Positions 1 through 8,442 of a stretch of 64,000 nucleotides of DNA are shown piece after piece. The translations under genes and the position numbers were made by a program. Source of the stretch: Pseudomonas sp. CCI4.2 (GTDB lineage: Bacteria > Pseudomonadota > Gammaproteobacteria > Pseudomonadales > Pseudomonadaceae); the NCBI RefSeq assembly GCF_034350045.1, contig NZ_CP133781.1, positions 627,001 to 691,000 on the forward strand, given 5' to 3'. A model generated the notes under the pieces. It saw only the letters and a list, made by a program, of their open reading frames with translations. It made no database searches and was not told the DNA's origin. Position 1 is the stretch's first letter; the number at the start of each line of letters is the position of its first letter.

Positions 1-537
1 AAACCGGTGGCCGGCTACACCCTCAAGACCACCTTGGCCGACGAGCTAAACCAACGAACTCGAGGGACCCCCACCGGCACGCCATACGCAACCGCCAACC
101 CGCTGATCAACCCGATCAACGTACCCAGTGATTTCCGTATTCTTGTCGCCGAAGACAACAGCATATCGACCAAAGTGATTCGCGGCATGCTAGGCAAACT
201 GAACTTACAACCTGACACCGCCAGCAATGGCGAAGAAGCCCTGCTCGCGATGAAGGCCCAGCGCTATGACCTGGTACTGATGGACTGCGAAATGCCGATC
301 CTTGATGGCTTTTCTGCAACCCAACAGTTACGCGCTTGGGAAATTGCCAATCAACGCGTTCGTACGCCAGTGGTGGCGTTGACTGCCCACATCTTGAGCG
401 AACACAAGGACCGCGCGCGTCAGGCCGGCATGGATGGCCACATGGCCAAACCCGTCGAACTGTCGCAACTGCGCGAACTGATCGAGCAGTGGGCTGCCAA
501 GCGTCAGCAGAGTCAGTCGTATTCCGAGACCCATTGA
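1..537 (+). CDS. retS: C-terminal receiver domain of a hybrid sensor kinase (RetS-like), 5' truncated
   Basis: The frame is open from the left edge, so this is the 3' end of a larger gene. What is visible is one complete response-regulator receiver domain starting near nt 130: the acidic pair in VAEDN, the phospho-acceptor Asp in LVLMDCEMP (codon at 283-285), the Thr of VALTAH and the Lys of MAKPVE are all present, so the domain looks phosphorylatable. About 40 linker residues precede it. In P. aeruginosa retS (PA4856), a hybrid kinase ending in two receiver domains, lies just upstream of the urea-transport genes, and the urt genes also lie downstream here. The RetS assignment is inferred from that context; the receiver domain is certain. 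A GTG at nt 7 is probably an internal Val codon. Confidence 0.6.
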   Translation, partial: KPVAGYTLKTTLADELNQRTRGTPTGTPYATANPLINPINVPSDFRILVAEDNSISTKVIRGMLGKLNLQPDTASNGEEALLAMKAQRYDLVLMDCEMPILDGFSATQQLRAWEIANQRVRTPVVALTAHILSEHKDRARQAGMDGHMAKPVELSQLRELIEQWAAKRQQSQSYSETH

Positions 538-544
538 GTCTCGG
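524..544 (+). terminator. Hairpin over the stop codon of the hybrid kinase
   Basis: A perfect 7-bp inverted repeat (CCGAGAC / GTCTCGG) with a 7-nt loop holds the TGA stop at 535-537. A T-rich tract comes only about 15 nt later, so it may be a weak terminator or a chance structure. Confidence 0.3.
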
Positions 545-656
545 CAGCGGGGATCTTGCTGCTTTTCCCACTGTTGAACTGATATTCCTCAACGAGATAA
601 GCTGCCGCGCCTGATAGACTTCCCGTCGTCCTTAATTAGTCGCGCGAGCCCAAGCC

Positions 657-1253
657 ATGCTTCACGTGTTGTTCAGCGTTTACCTGAAGATGTTGGTGCT
701 CTACAGCCCGTTCTTCGTCCTGTCGTGTTTCATCAGCCTTACCCGTGGTTACTCCAGCAAGGAACGTCGTCGACTGGCGTGGAAAGTCGCACTGGCCACT
801 CTGGTCTCCAGCGTGCTGCTTTACCTGTTCGGGCGGGTCATTTTCTCGGTATTCGGGATCACCGTTGACGCGTTTCGCATTGGTGCGGGCAGCGTTTTGT
901 TCATTTCGGCGTTGGGCATGGCCCAAGGCAAATCTGCGGTGCAAACCGACAACGTTCAACAGGACGTCACCATTGTCCCGCTGACCATCCCGTTGACCGT
1001 CGGCCCCGGTACCATCGGCGCGTTGCTGGTGATGGGCGTGAGCCAACCGCACTGGGATGACAAGCTCACCGCCATCCTCAGTATTGCCCTCGCCAGCCTG
1101 ACCGTCGGCATTGTGTTGTACCTGTCGAACCGAATCGAAAACATCCTGGGCGATCAGGGTTTGCAGATCGTCAGTCGGTTGATGGGGTTGTTCGTCTGTG
1201 CACTGGCGGCGCAAATTATCTTTACCGGGGTCAGAGGGTATTTGTTGCCTTAG
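657..1253 (+). CDS. MarC family (NAAT) inner-membrane protein
   Basis: The 198-residue protein is almost entirely hydrophobic, with about six membrane segments, which is the size and layout of the MarC/NAAT family (PF01914). It shows the two internally similar halves of that family: the SCFISLTRGYSSKERRRLAWK region near residues 22-40 and the central PLTIPLTVGPGTIGALLVMG motif near residue 110. Family members are annotated as neutral amino-acid transporters or have no firm substrate; E. coli MarC itself is not proven to export drugs. The gene starts with an ATG at 657, about 120 bp after the kinase, so it may be its own unit. Its stop is only 5 bp from the stop of the convergent unknown gene, leaving no room for a separate terminator. 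Confidence 0.88.
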   Translation: MLHVLFSVYLKMLVLYSPFFVLSCFISLTRGYSSKERRRLAWKVALATLVSSVLLYLFGRVIFSVFGITVDAFRIGAGSVLFISALGMAQGKSAVQTDNVQQDVTIVPLTIPLTVGPGTIGALLVMGVSQPHWDDKLTAILSIALASLTVGIVLYLSNRIENILGDQGLQIVSRLMGLFVCALAAQIIFTGVRGYLLP

Positions 1254-1258
1254 GGGCC

Positions 1259-1909
1259 TCAGAGCTCGATGTCCTGGATGAAGCGGGTGGAATTCTGAAC
1301 CAGCTTGGTGCGTATTTGCTCACGAAAGGGCGCATAGCGAGCGGTGCTGAACGCGTAAACGCCGCCGACCAAGTGGAGCACCAAGTCACGGTGAGTGTTA
1401 TCCCAAAACCAGCTGTCATCGATTACGGCCAGCGCGTTAATTCGCAAAGCACACAAGAAAACCCTTATTTCGCCGTTAGCGGTTCTTTCGCACGGCACAA
1501 TTTGAAAACTGCCGATGCGCCCCGCCCCCGTACCTCGTCGAAAAAACGCCTGGGCGTATTCATTGACTCGTATCGCGTTAAATGACGCTTGAACCAAACG
1601 GGCGAGCTTGGCTGAACCTTCCGTGCCCACCACTTTAAAGGTCAGTCGATCCAGCTCGTAGGGGTCGGTTATGACTACGGGGGCCCTGAGAATCTGGCTT
1701 TTTAACTGACAGCCGTGTTTGACCATCCTGTTTCGGTAGTAATCCAGCCAACTCTTCCAATGCACGTGCTGGTCATAGGCCTGACTGGCAAAAAAGTCCG
1801 CGTGCAACAACAAATCCAATATGTCCTCCTTTTCCTGGACCGACATTCCCGCTACAAACGAGACCAGATTATTGCCTGCTATGGCCATATGGGTTTTTTT
1901 AGTGATCAT
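1259..1909 (-). CDS. Unknown protein, third gene of a three-paralog operon
   Basis: I do not recognise this 216-residue protein. It has no clear signal peptide. It is related to the gene at 2663-3478: both carry an N-terminal SFVAGMSxQxKEDI-like motif (residues 16-29 here), a matching helical region, a C-terminal stretch with a WFWD/LFWDW core followed by a conserved HLVL, and an acidic ending (IQDIEL here, VEDYEI there). The ATG at 1909 overlaps the TGA of the upstream gene (ATGA), implying translational coupling, and a GAGGCG lies about 10 nt ahead. An internal ATG at 1888 is an alternative start. It converges with the MarC gene. Function unknown; a multi-component complex of related subunits is the natural hypothesis from the gene order. 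Confidence 0.7.
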   Translation of the reverse strand: MITKKTHMAIAGNNLVSFVAGMSVQEKEDILDLLLHADFFASQAYDQHVHWKSWLDYYRNRMVKHGCQLKSQILRAPVVITDPYELDRLTFKVVGTEGSAKLARLVQASFNAIRVNEYAQAFFRRGTGAGRIGSFQIVPCERTANGEIRVFLCALRINALAVIDDSWFWDNTHRDLVLHLVGGVYAFSTARYAPFREQIRTKLVQNSTRFIQDIEL

Positions 1910-2601
1910 TGTTGAGACGCCTCAAGCGCCAAAATCAGTGACGACCGTCTAGCGCCGAGTGCCGAAATAAAGGTATCTCTGAACTGAGAATAACGAAGGT
2001 CCGACAGTTGCGCCGAGAACGAAGCCAGCTCTACGTTGCCCACTATCTGATTGCGATCAAACGGCTTGAGCAAAGCGTGTTCTGCAACTTTCGCTCGGGT
2101 TTTGAACGCGATAAATATTGAGGTCATGGACGGAGCGCCGTGTACGAAGCTCAGTTGCAGCACCACCGAGGAAAGCAGGTCACCCCCTTCGGGCCGATCA
2201 GACCGCAACGCGTGTTCTCCGAGCAGCGATTGAGCCGCCGGGTTAAAAACGTGTTCGGGTGAATGCACCGCGATGCGCTCAGCTGTTTGAATAAGTGAAA
2301 CCGGTACGCGTCCCTCAAGCTCAGCTTCAATGAGTAACCACAGGTCAAAAGGTCCGGGGCCTTGTATCGGTTCACTGCAGTAACCGCGCTCAGAGACTAT
2401 CCAGCCAAACGTCGCCATCGCCTTTAGATAGGTTGTGTACCAGGCGTCAAACTCAGCAAACTTGGGGTGTTTTTTCGACGCCGCCAGCTGGGTATACAAA
2501 CTGGCGTCGAGAATATCTCGTTTATCAGCATCTTTGACGGGATCGTCGAAGAACATCATCGAACCCGCATTGATATAGCTAGTTGGCATTCCATTGCCCA
2601 T
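1906..2601 (-). CDS. Unknown protein, second gene of a three-paralog operon
   Basis: This is a 231-residue protein of unknown function. It is the most divergent of the three neighbours but keeps the same plan: an N-terminal KDADKRDILDASLYTQLAAS segment aligns with the KEDI-containing helix of the flanking genes, followed by a WYTTYLKAMATFGW stretch that matches YEKFMEVMSRACGW in the upstream gene. The C-terminal half ends in a similar FRDTFISAL helix (compare VRDTIIRRL and FREQIRTKL). The start at 2601 is backed by AGGAGA about 7 nt upstream. The gene follows the upstream paralog after 61 bp and overlaps the downstream one by 4 bp, so all three are probably one transcript. No signal peptide or membrane segment is obvious. 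Confidence 0.68.
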   Translation of the reverse strand: MGNGMPTSYINAGSMMFFDDPVKDADKRDILDASLYTQLAASKKHPKFAEFDAWYTTYLKAMATFGWIVSERGYCSEPIQGPGPFDLWLLIEAELEGRVPVSLIQTAERIAVHSPEHVFNPAAQSLLGEHALRSDRPEGGDLLSSVVLQLSFVHGAPSMTSIFIAFKTRAKVAEHALLKPFDRNQIVGNVELASFSAQLSDLRYSQFRDTFISALGARRSSLILALEASQQ

Positions 2602-2662
2602 AACATTCTCCTAATAGTCGACTCGGCAGTCCGCCGCAGTCTCCTGTGGCGGACTGGCGACC

Positions 2663-3478
2663 TTAAATCTCGTAGTCTTCAACGGCCTGTTTAGCGTTAT
2701 CCCCCAGGCGGCGAATGATGGTGTCTCGAACTTCCGCGTAAATGCGCTGATTCAATACCAGGTGCGACTCGGCTCGGTACATGCTGACCGAGCTGCTGCT
2801 CCAGTCCCAGAACAGGACATTGGTGACGTTCAGCGTGGACGAAAAATCAACCGAGCCCATAGACATCTGCACTTCGCCATCTACCGATTCGTCACACGAA
2901 GCGATATTGAAGACCCCACCCTTGTGGCGGCGGCTTCGGTTTTCAAAGAGCTTAAGCGGTTTGTCGCTGGACTGAAGTGCTTCAAGCGCTTGCTTCGCCA
3001 CACCCACCATTGCCACAGCCGTTGCGCCGGGGACCGAAACCGCCGCTAAGGTCGATGCAAGGATTTTCAGGCCGACCTGATCCATGGTGAACAGCTTTTC
3101 GGAGGCCGAGTGCTTGGCATATTCCCGGCGGGTTGGCACCCACCCGCAGGCCCGGGACATCACTTCCATGAACTTTTCATACCAGCGCGGGCCCGTCAGG
3201 CTCGGGACCGCCCTGTTAGCCACCAAGGTCGCAAACAGAACGGCGTTTTTGATATCTTCCTTGTTCTGCATCGACATACCCGCAACAAAGGCAACCACGC
3301 TATTGGCAACCACTGCTGCACTTTCTTTCTTCTCCTCCAGTGTCAACGAACGGCGCGAGCGGCGGAGCGAGGGGCTGGTGGCCCTGGCCAGATGCACGTG
3401 CCCTTCAGGCAACTGACAACCTTCAATATAATCCAGGCAGTTTTCAGCACTGAGAGGGGCATCCATGTACGTATTCAT
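2663..3478 (-). CDS. Unknown protein, first gene of a three-paralog operon
   Basis: At 271 residues this is the longest of the three related proteins. An N-terminal extension of about 55 residues, ending in a basic patch (SLRRSRRSLT), precedes the shared VAFVAGMSMQNKEDI motif. Unlike its neighbours it carries a hydrophobic, alanine-rich stretch of about 35 residues near residues 130-170 (MDQVGLKILASTLAAVSVP onward) that could enter a membrane. The C-terminal part is beta-like and holds the LFWDW core and the shared VRDTIIRRL helix. I chose the ATG at 3478 because AAGGAAG lies 6 nt upstream; a TTG at 3484 in the same frame sits directly on that ribosome-binding site. No domain was recognised; whether it is a toxin or an adhesin component cannot be told from sequence alone. 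Confidence 0.7.
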   Translation of the reverse strand: MNTYMDAPLSAENCLDYIEGCQLPEGHVHLARATSPSLRRSRRSLTLEEKKESAAVVANSVVAFVAGMSMQNKEDIKNAVLFATLVANRAVPSLTGPRWYEKFMEVMSRACGWVPTRREYAKHSASEKLFTMDQVGLKILASTLAAVSVPGATAVAMVGVAKQALEALQSSDKPLKLFENRSRRHKGGVFNIASCDESVDGEVQMSMGSVDFSSTLNVTNVLFWDWSSSSVSMYRAESHLVLNQRIYAEVRDTIIRRLGDNAKQAVEDYEI

Positions 3479-3958
3479 GCGCAACTTCCTTTTTAGTTAA
3501 GAGTCACCCGTCTTGGGCAGTCATCAAACTAGCGCACTTTTCCGATCGTTTTAATTTCCGTTATTTCAAGAAAACTTTAGTTAAATATTCCCACGGTGCC
3601 GTCACGCGGCTAAATACACGGCCCGGTGATTTTTCGGCACTACTTCGTGGGTATTCACCTTAGAACGCTCTGACTTTCATCCCTATAACCAGGGACCTTT
3701 CTTACGTGTTGAACACCGAAAGTCACAGACGAAGTGCCGCCCCTCCTGTAGGAGCCAACTTGTTGGCGAAGGTCCTTCGGACCTATCGCAGCCTTCAGCT
3801 CCTACAGAATCTGTGTAGCGCCAAAAACCGTGGGACCGAATTTATTCGGGAAGGCTTCAGTCCTGACACCCTGCAACCTTAAACCACACCAAGTGCCACC
3901 CAGCTTGCTGCGCGACAGCGCGGCGTCGAAGACGTGGCGGACCCTCCTACAGATCGGG
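3479..3958. other. Gene-free region with operon promoter area and REP-like repeats
   Basis: No gene is supported in these 480 bp. The part next to the three-paralog operon (3500-3600) is AT-rich and probably holds its leftward promoter, but I could not single out a convincing -10/-35 pair. The part next to cobJ is filled with repeat sequence: an inverted repeat with CTGTAGGAGC and GCTCCTACAG arms at 3747-3807, a GGGACCGAATTTATTCGGG unit near 3831-3850, and a CTGCGCGACAGCGCGGC unit near 3907-3924 that recurs near 42547-42573. Confidence 0.6.
3747..3807. repeat. REP-like palindrome, GTAGGAGC type
   Basis: The arms CTGTAGGAGC and GCTCCTACAG pair across about 40 nt that contain a nested TTGTTGGCGAA motif and a second small hairpin (GGTCCTTCGGACC). 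The same arms recur near 11579, 31697 and 42400. Confidence 0.7.
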
Positions 3959-5659
3959 TTACGGCTTTTCCCCGTACCAACGCGGCGTATACACCCACTT
4001 CCCGCCATTGGCGCGGGGAAAGGTGCAGGTCGTGGATGAGCCAATCAACACCATGGTGCGCATGTCCACTTGGTCCGGTGTCAGTTCACCCAATGTAATC
4101 ACCCGCAGCGTTTGCCCTGGGCGACCGATGTCTCGGCCCAAGGTCACCGGGGTGTTTGGGGTTCGATGTTGGCGCACGATCTCCAGTGCGCGGCCAAGTT
4201 GCCAAGGCCGGGAACGAGATATCGGGTTGTAGAATGCCAAGGCCAAGTCAGCTTGAGACGCCAGTTCCAGGCGTTTTTCAATCACGTCCCACGGCTTGAG
4301 GTTGTCCGACAGCGACATCACGCAGAAGTCATGCCCCAGCGGCGCACCGGCTTGCGCGGCGGTTGCCAAGGACGCGGAAACCCCCGGCAAAATCTCCAGA
4401 TCGACGGTGTGCCATTGGGCGTTTGTCGACTCATGCAGCGCTTCAAGCACCGCCGACGCCATGGCAAATACGCCCGGATCGCCCGACGACACCACGACAA
4501 CCGAACGCCCTTGCGCAGCCAGTTCAAAAGCATGCCGGGCGCGTTGCATTTCTTCGCGGTTGTCCGTGCAGTGCTGCACCTGATCGGCGCGAAATGGCCC
4601 GGCCATGCGCACGTAAGTTTCGTAACCGAGAATATCGTTAGCCAGCGCCAGTTCAGCCTTGACCGCCGGGACCATCAATTGCGCCGCGCCGGGACCGAGG
4701 CCAATCACCGCCAAACGCCCGCGCCCACGTCCGATGCTCAACACCTCCAACGGCAGCGCAGCAATTGCGATAGCGATGCCGTCACCGACGCAGATCGGCC
4801 CCAACACCTGGGGCAGCGCGTGCTGCGCCAGCTCACTGACCGATGCGTGCGCAGCGATGAATCGCAGTGGCACATCCAACTCAACGGCCGCCTGATGCAG
4901 CTTAGGGTTGGCCATCTCCGAATCGCTAGCCAACAAACAGGCCAACGACTGAAGAGCGATGCCAGCGTCAAGCAACGCAGCGCGAACGCTGGACGCCAGC
5001 TCGGGAATCGACGCACTCACCGCCACCAACACGCTACGTGGGTAGATCAATAATTCATTGGCCGAAGGTTCACGCTCGGCGCACGTCACATGAATCGCCA
5101 ACTGCGCCTGATCATCCTCGGGTAACTGCGCGTCAGCCAACCAGGGTGCCGCCCCTTCGATACGCACGCGTTCGCCGGACAACAGGTCCGAGACAAAGCG
5201 CTTACCGAGTTCAAGATCACCCAAGGCGTACCCACTGGGCGGATTCAGCAGGCAGGTACCAAAGCGCAATTCGCCGCTGGTGGTAATGGCCGCAGCCACG
5301 TTCAGTCCTTGCGCGATCTCCCGAGCCATGATGTTCACGCCGCCCAGACCGCCCAATAAAGGTACGACCGCGCTGCCGTCTTCGGCCACCGCCAGCACTG
5401 GCGGCTCGGCGCCCTTTTCCAGCAACAGCGGCGCCAACGTACGAATCACAATCCCGGCGGCGCACAGGGCAATAATCGGGGTGCCCTGTTGATAGAGCTG
5501 GCGCAGCCTAGAGCCGAACTCGGTGTAGGTCCGGTCGGCGCCATCGACTCGGGTTTCGAGGCCATGGATCAACGAATCCGGGTACAGCCGTTGAATGCGG
5601 TGCGCGGTGTCGAGGCTGCCGTTGCCCAGAATGACAATGGCCGGTGCGTGCGCAGTCAT
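3959..5659 (-). CDS. cobJ: CbiG-CobJ fusion: precorrin-3B C17-methyltransferase
   Basis: This 566-residue protein joins two cobalamin-pathway modules. The N-terminal half is CbiG-like (the CAAGIVIRTLAPLL and PLLGGLGGVNIMA motifs, then a C-terminal CbiG/CobE-type domain with VAVSASIPELA). The C-terminal half, from about residue 310, is a SAM-dependent tetrapyrrole methylase with the LAVIGLGPGA start motif and VVVVSSGDPGVFAMASAVLE loop typical of CobJ/CbiH, the enzyme that methylates C17 and contracts the ring. Pseudomonas CobJ proteins commonly have this long fused form. The start is taken as the ATG at 5659, which shares one base with the cobI stop (TGATG); an in-frame GTG at 5671 is less likely. 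Last gene of the cobG-H-I-J operon. Confidence 0.92.
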   Translation of the reverse strand: MTAHAPAIVILGNGSLDTAHRIQRLYPDSLIHGLETRVDGADRTYTEFGSRLRQLYQQGTPIIALCAAGIVIRTLAPLLLEKGAEPPVLAVAEDGSAVVPLLGGLGGVNIMAREIAQGLNVAAAITTSGELRFGTCLLNPPSGYALGDLELGKRFVSDLLSGERVRIEGAAPWLADAQLPEDDQAQLAIHVTCAEREPSANELLIYPRSVLVAVSASIPELASSVRAALLDAGIALQSLACLLASDSEMANPKLHQAAVELDVPLRFIAAHASVSELAQHALPQVLGPICVGDGIAIAIAALPLEVLSIGRGRGRLAVIGLGPGAAQLMVPAVKAELALANDILGYETYVRMAGPFRADQVQHCTDNREEMQRARHAFELAAQGRSVVVVSSGDPGVFAMASAVLEALHESTNAQWHTVDLEILPGVSASLATAAQAGAPLGHDFCVMSLSDNLKPWDVIEKRLELASQADLALAFYNPISRSRPWQLGRALEIVRQHRTPNTPVTLGRDIGRPGQTLRVITLGELTPDQVDMRTMVLIGSSTTCTFPRANGGKWVYTPRWYGEKP

Positions 5660-6393
5660 CAGCCTTGCCACCGTTCGCCGGGAACAATGATCAGCGAAAA
5701 ATACGGCGACGACATGGGCTCGACTTGATCCAACGGAACGATTTTCTGGTTGGACATAGTTGCGCGCTCAACATACAAAGCGCGGTCGGCCATGCCCAAC
5801 TCTTCCAACACGTGGCGGACCTTAGTGAAGTTGCGGCCCAGCTTCATGATCACGGCGGCATCGGCGTCCGCCAGACGCCGCTTGAGTTCATCGTGGGGCA
5901 GCACGCCGGATAACACCGACAGGCTTTGGTTGCGATAGACCAGCGGCGCGCCCAGCACCGAAGCGCCGCCCAGCATGGAGCAAACACCGGGCACCACTTC
6001 AGCCTCATAACGTTCAGCGAGGCGGTCGTGCAGGTACATATATGAACCGTAGAAAAACGGATCGCCTTCGCAGATCACTGCCACATCGCGCCCGGCGTCC
6101 AAGTGCGCAGCCAAGGCTTCACTGGCCTCATCGTAGAAGTCACTGATGACTTGCTCATAGGACAACGGCGCTGGCAATGCTTCGGTGGTGACCGGGTAGA
6201 CCAACGGCATCAAGGTTTGCACGTCTTGCAGGTGCGCTTCGATGATGCCGAACGCGTTGCCTTTCTTACCCTTGGCCACGAAGTAGGCAACCACGGGGGA
6301 TTCGCGAAGCAAGCGCAGGGCCTTAACGGTTATCAGCTCGGGATCACCGGGCCCGACGCCGAGGCCAATCAAACGACCGGGTTGCTGCATCAT
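5659..6393 (-). CDS. cobI: Precorrin-2 C20-methyltransferase
   Basis: The 244-residue protein is a SAM-dependent tetrapyrrole methylase that converts precorrin-2 to precorrin-3A in the cytoplasm. Visible hallmarks are [13 protein letters not shown] near the N-terminus (SAM loop), [17 protein letters not shown] in the middle and [17 protein letters not shown] after it, all typical of CobI/CbiL, and the length fits. It overlaps cobH by 4 bp (ATGA) and cobJ by 1 bp, so translation is probably coupled along the operon. A second ATG directly follows the first; either could be used. No anomaly is seen. Confidence 0.95.
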   Translation of the reverse strand: MMQQPGRLIGLGVGPGDPELITVKALRLLRESPVVAYFVAKGKKGNAFGIIEAHLQDVQTLMPLVYPVTTEALPAPLSYEQVISDFYDEASEALAAHLDAGRDVAVICEGDPFFYGSYMYLHDRLAERYEAEVVPGVCSMLGGASVLGAPLVYRNQSLSVLSGVLPHDELKRRLADADAAVIMKLGRNFTKVRHVLEELGMADRALYVERATMSNQKIVPLDQVEPMSSPYFSLIIVPGERWQG

Positions 6394-7016
6394 TCGATCT
6401 CCGTGGCCAAGGCATTAACCGCAGCGGCGGCCATCGCGCTACCTCCGCGACGACCCTGCATGATCACAAACGGTACGCCCCGGCTGTTGGCCGCGAGCAT
6501 CGCCTTGGACTCGGCCGCGCCAACGAAACCCACCGGAAAACCGAGGATCAACGCCGGTTTTGGCGCACCGGCATCGAGCATTTCCAGCAGGTAGAACAAC
6601 GCAGTCGGTGCGTTGCCAATCACCACCACCGCACCTTCCAGATGCGGACGCCACAGTTCCAGTGCGGCGGCAGAGCGGGTATTACCCAATTCGCGAGCCA
6701 GCTCCGGGACGCTGTCGTCTTTGAGGGTGCAGATCACCTGATTGTTAGCGGGCAGGCGCGTGCGGGTTACGCCTTCGGACACCATGCGGGCGTCACAAAG
6801 AATCGGTGCGCCAGCGGCCAAGGCGTTGCGCCCAGCGGTGCCAGCACCGGGTGAGAAACGCAGATCTTCGATGACTTCGACCATCCCGCAGGCATGAATT
6901 ACCCGCACGGCGAGTTTTTCCAGGTCGGCCGGGATCTGATCGAGCCGGGCTTCGGCACGAATGATCGCGAAGGAGTTGCGATAAATCTCCTGACCGTCGC
7001 GGATGTAATCAATCAT
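6390..7016 (-). CDS. cobH: Precorrin-8X methylmutase
   Basis: This 208-residue protein matches CobH/CbiC, which moves a methyl group from C11 to C12 to give hydrogenobyrinic acid. The conserved VRVIHACGM motif near residue 40 contains the catalytic histidine known in this family. The later [21 protein letters not shown] and [14 protein letters not shown] segments are also diagnostic, and the length is normal. The start at 7016 overlaps the end of cobG by 8 bp, placing it second in the cobG-cobH-cobI-cobJ operon. The nearby genes supply the substrate (through CobK and CobL) for this step. Confidence 0.96.
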   Translation of the reverse strand: MIDYIRDGQEIYRNSFAIIRAEARLDQIPADLEKLAVRVIHACGMVEVIEDLRFSPGAGTAGRNALAAGAPILCDARMVSEGVTRTRLPANNQVICTLKDDSVPELARELGNTRSAAALELWRPHLEGAVVVIGNAPTALFYLLEMLDAGAPKPALILGFPVGFVGAAESKAMLAANSRGVPFVIMQGRRGGSAMAAAAVNALATEIE

Positions 7017-8442
7017 CAGTACTGCTCCGTGAGTCGGCAGCGAACAACGCGCCGACTGCTTCTATAGTGAGGTCACGCGCCCGCAATGCGCCAAAACCTG
7101 GCTGCTGCGTGTCGCGAAAATAAAGGTCGTAATGCCCGGCGCGGGTTGCCAGCAAGGTCATTGGCGCAATGTGCGCGGCAGCGCAGGTGCGTGAGCAGGC
7201 CGTGAGGTGAACCGGCAGGCTCAGGCCGTGAAGCCCCAATAACGACGCCAGCTTTACGGCATCCGCTTTCGTATCGGCCACGCCTTTGATGCAGCCATCG
7301 GAGCCGGTGCAGGCGATGATGTTTGCCAAAGGCTGTTTGGCGTCGCAGATCAGTCCCGCCGCAAGCAGGCGGGTGATGACGGTCGTGGCGTCTTCGGCAG
7401 GCACATTGGGCAGCAACACGCTTTGCCACGGCGTCAACCGTAATGTCCCGTCGCCCCACTCCGTCGCCAGCTGCGCAACAGCGCGCAACATCGACGCGTC
7501 GAGACGACCCAATGGTACGGCGGCGCCGACCGCAACCCGCCCGGCAACCGACTGCTGATACACACCCAACGCCTTCGCAGGCAAGCCTGCTCCCACAGGA
7601 TTTGGGACTTCCATGCCACTGTGGGACACACCCAACGCCTTCGCAGGCAAGCCTGCTCCCACAGGATTTGGGAGTTCCATGCCACCGTGGGAGCAGGCTT
7701 GCCTGCGAAGAGGACCGATTAACCGCTGCCCTACGGCCTGAAGAAACGCCTCAACCGGCATCGCTGCCAGCAGGTGGCGCATCCGCGTTTGATCCGGTCG
7801 CGCTATTTCAAGAAACGCATCCAGTACCGCTACCACCAACGCGTGCCCCTCGGCCAACGCCACCGCACCCAGCGGCGCATCATGAGCCGGACAACCCGCC
7901 AGTCCAAAGGCCAACAGGACTTCCCCGTCAACTTCCAGCGCCGACAACCACAGGTCATGGGGATGTTCGCGCATCATCAACGCTTCGCCACCGTCCAGTG
8001 AGATGGCGAATTTAGGCGACAGGTCATGGAAGCGGCTTTCATTCTGCAGCGTGTCGAGAATTTGCGCCGCCAACGGTCGGCTGTCGAACAACTGCTGCGG
8101 GTCAATCCCGGCCGTAGGGCTCAGCATCAGATTACGAACATCGTCGCCAGCGGGGTTTTTCGGCCCCAGGCCAGCGCTCAACAACAGCGCGACCATGGGA
8201 TCTTGTTCGGCACCGATGCCACGAATCTGCAAGTTGGCGCGATTCGTCGCCTCGATCACGCCCCCGGCGTAACGCTCCGCTGCGTCAGCCACGGCTATCG
8301 CCTGGGTCGCTGTGATCGAACCGCCAGCCAATTTAATGCGGCAGATGCCGCCGTCCAGCGCCGGGACGATGCGCCACAACCCCGGACAAGCCGAGGGGCG
8401 TAAAGGCGATGCGGACGTCGGCTTGTTCAAAGGGTCACCCAA
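7009..8442 (-). CDS. cobG: Precorrin-3B synthase carrying an in-frame REP insertion
   Basis: CobG is an oxygen-using monooxygenase related to sulfite/nitrite reductases. It makes precorrin-3B and marks the aerobic cobalamin route. Siroheme/iron-sulfur-type cysteines are visible as CTGSDGC and CSRTC near the C-terminus, and the N-terminal ferredoxin-like half begins with CPGLWRIVPALDGGICRIKL. The unusual part is in the middle: between GPLRRQACSHG and VAGRVAVGAAVPLG lie two copies of a 22-residue segment with core PNPVGAGLPAKALGV, encoded by REP palindromes (7561-7712). The reading frame stays open. The TTG at 8442 is the first candidate start; a second TTG at 8430 (giving MNKPTS...) is equally possible, and neither has a clear ribosome-binding site. 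Confidence 0.9.
   Translation of the reverse strand: MGDPLNKPTSASPLRPSACPGLWRIVPALDGGICRIKLAGGSITATQAIAVADAAERYAGGVIEATNRANLQIRGIGAEQDPMVALLLSAGLGPKNPAGDDVRNLMLSPTAGIDPQQLFDSRPLAAQILDTLQNESRFHDLSPKFAISLDGGEALMMREHPHDLWLSALEVDGEVLLAFGLAGCPAHDAPLGAVALAEGHALVVAVLDAFLEIARPDQTRMRHLLAAMPVEAFLQAVGQRLIGPLRRQACSHGGMELPNPVGAGLPAKALGVSHSGMEVPNPVGAGLPAKALGVYQQSVAGRVAVGAAVPLGRLDASMLRAVAQLATEWGDGTLRLTPWQSVLLPNVPAEDATTVITRLLAAGLICDAKQPLANIIACTGSDGCIKGVADTKADAVKLASLLGLHGLSLPVHLTACSRTCAAAHIAPMTLLATRAGHYDLYFRDTQQPGFGALRARDLTIEAVGALFAADSRSSTDD
7561..7712. repeat. REP cluster inside the cobG coding sequence
   Basis: A 66-bp unit is repeated in tandem (starting at 7561 and 7627). Each copy contains the TTCGCAGGCAAGCCTGCTCC palindrome that elsewhere in the window lies between genes, and an inverted third copy closes the cluster at about 7688-7712. 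The 66-bp period equals 22 codons, so the duplication keeps the frame. Confidence 0.9.

Noticed and set aside
636..1214. Leftward 192-residue open frame across the MarC gene
   Set aside because: It is a GC-driven antisense frame with His/Gln/Arg-rich low-complexity content and no family features; the MarC reading is clear.
7561..7712. CRISPR-like array
   Set aside because: The repeats are two copies with a 66-bp period, palindromic and identical to REP units elsewhere; there are no spacers or cas genes.
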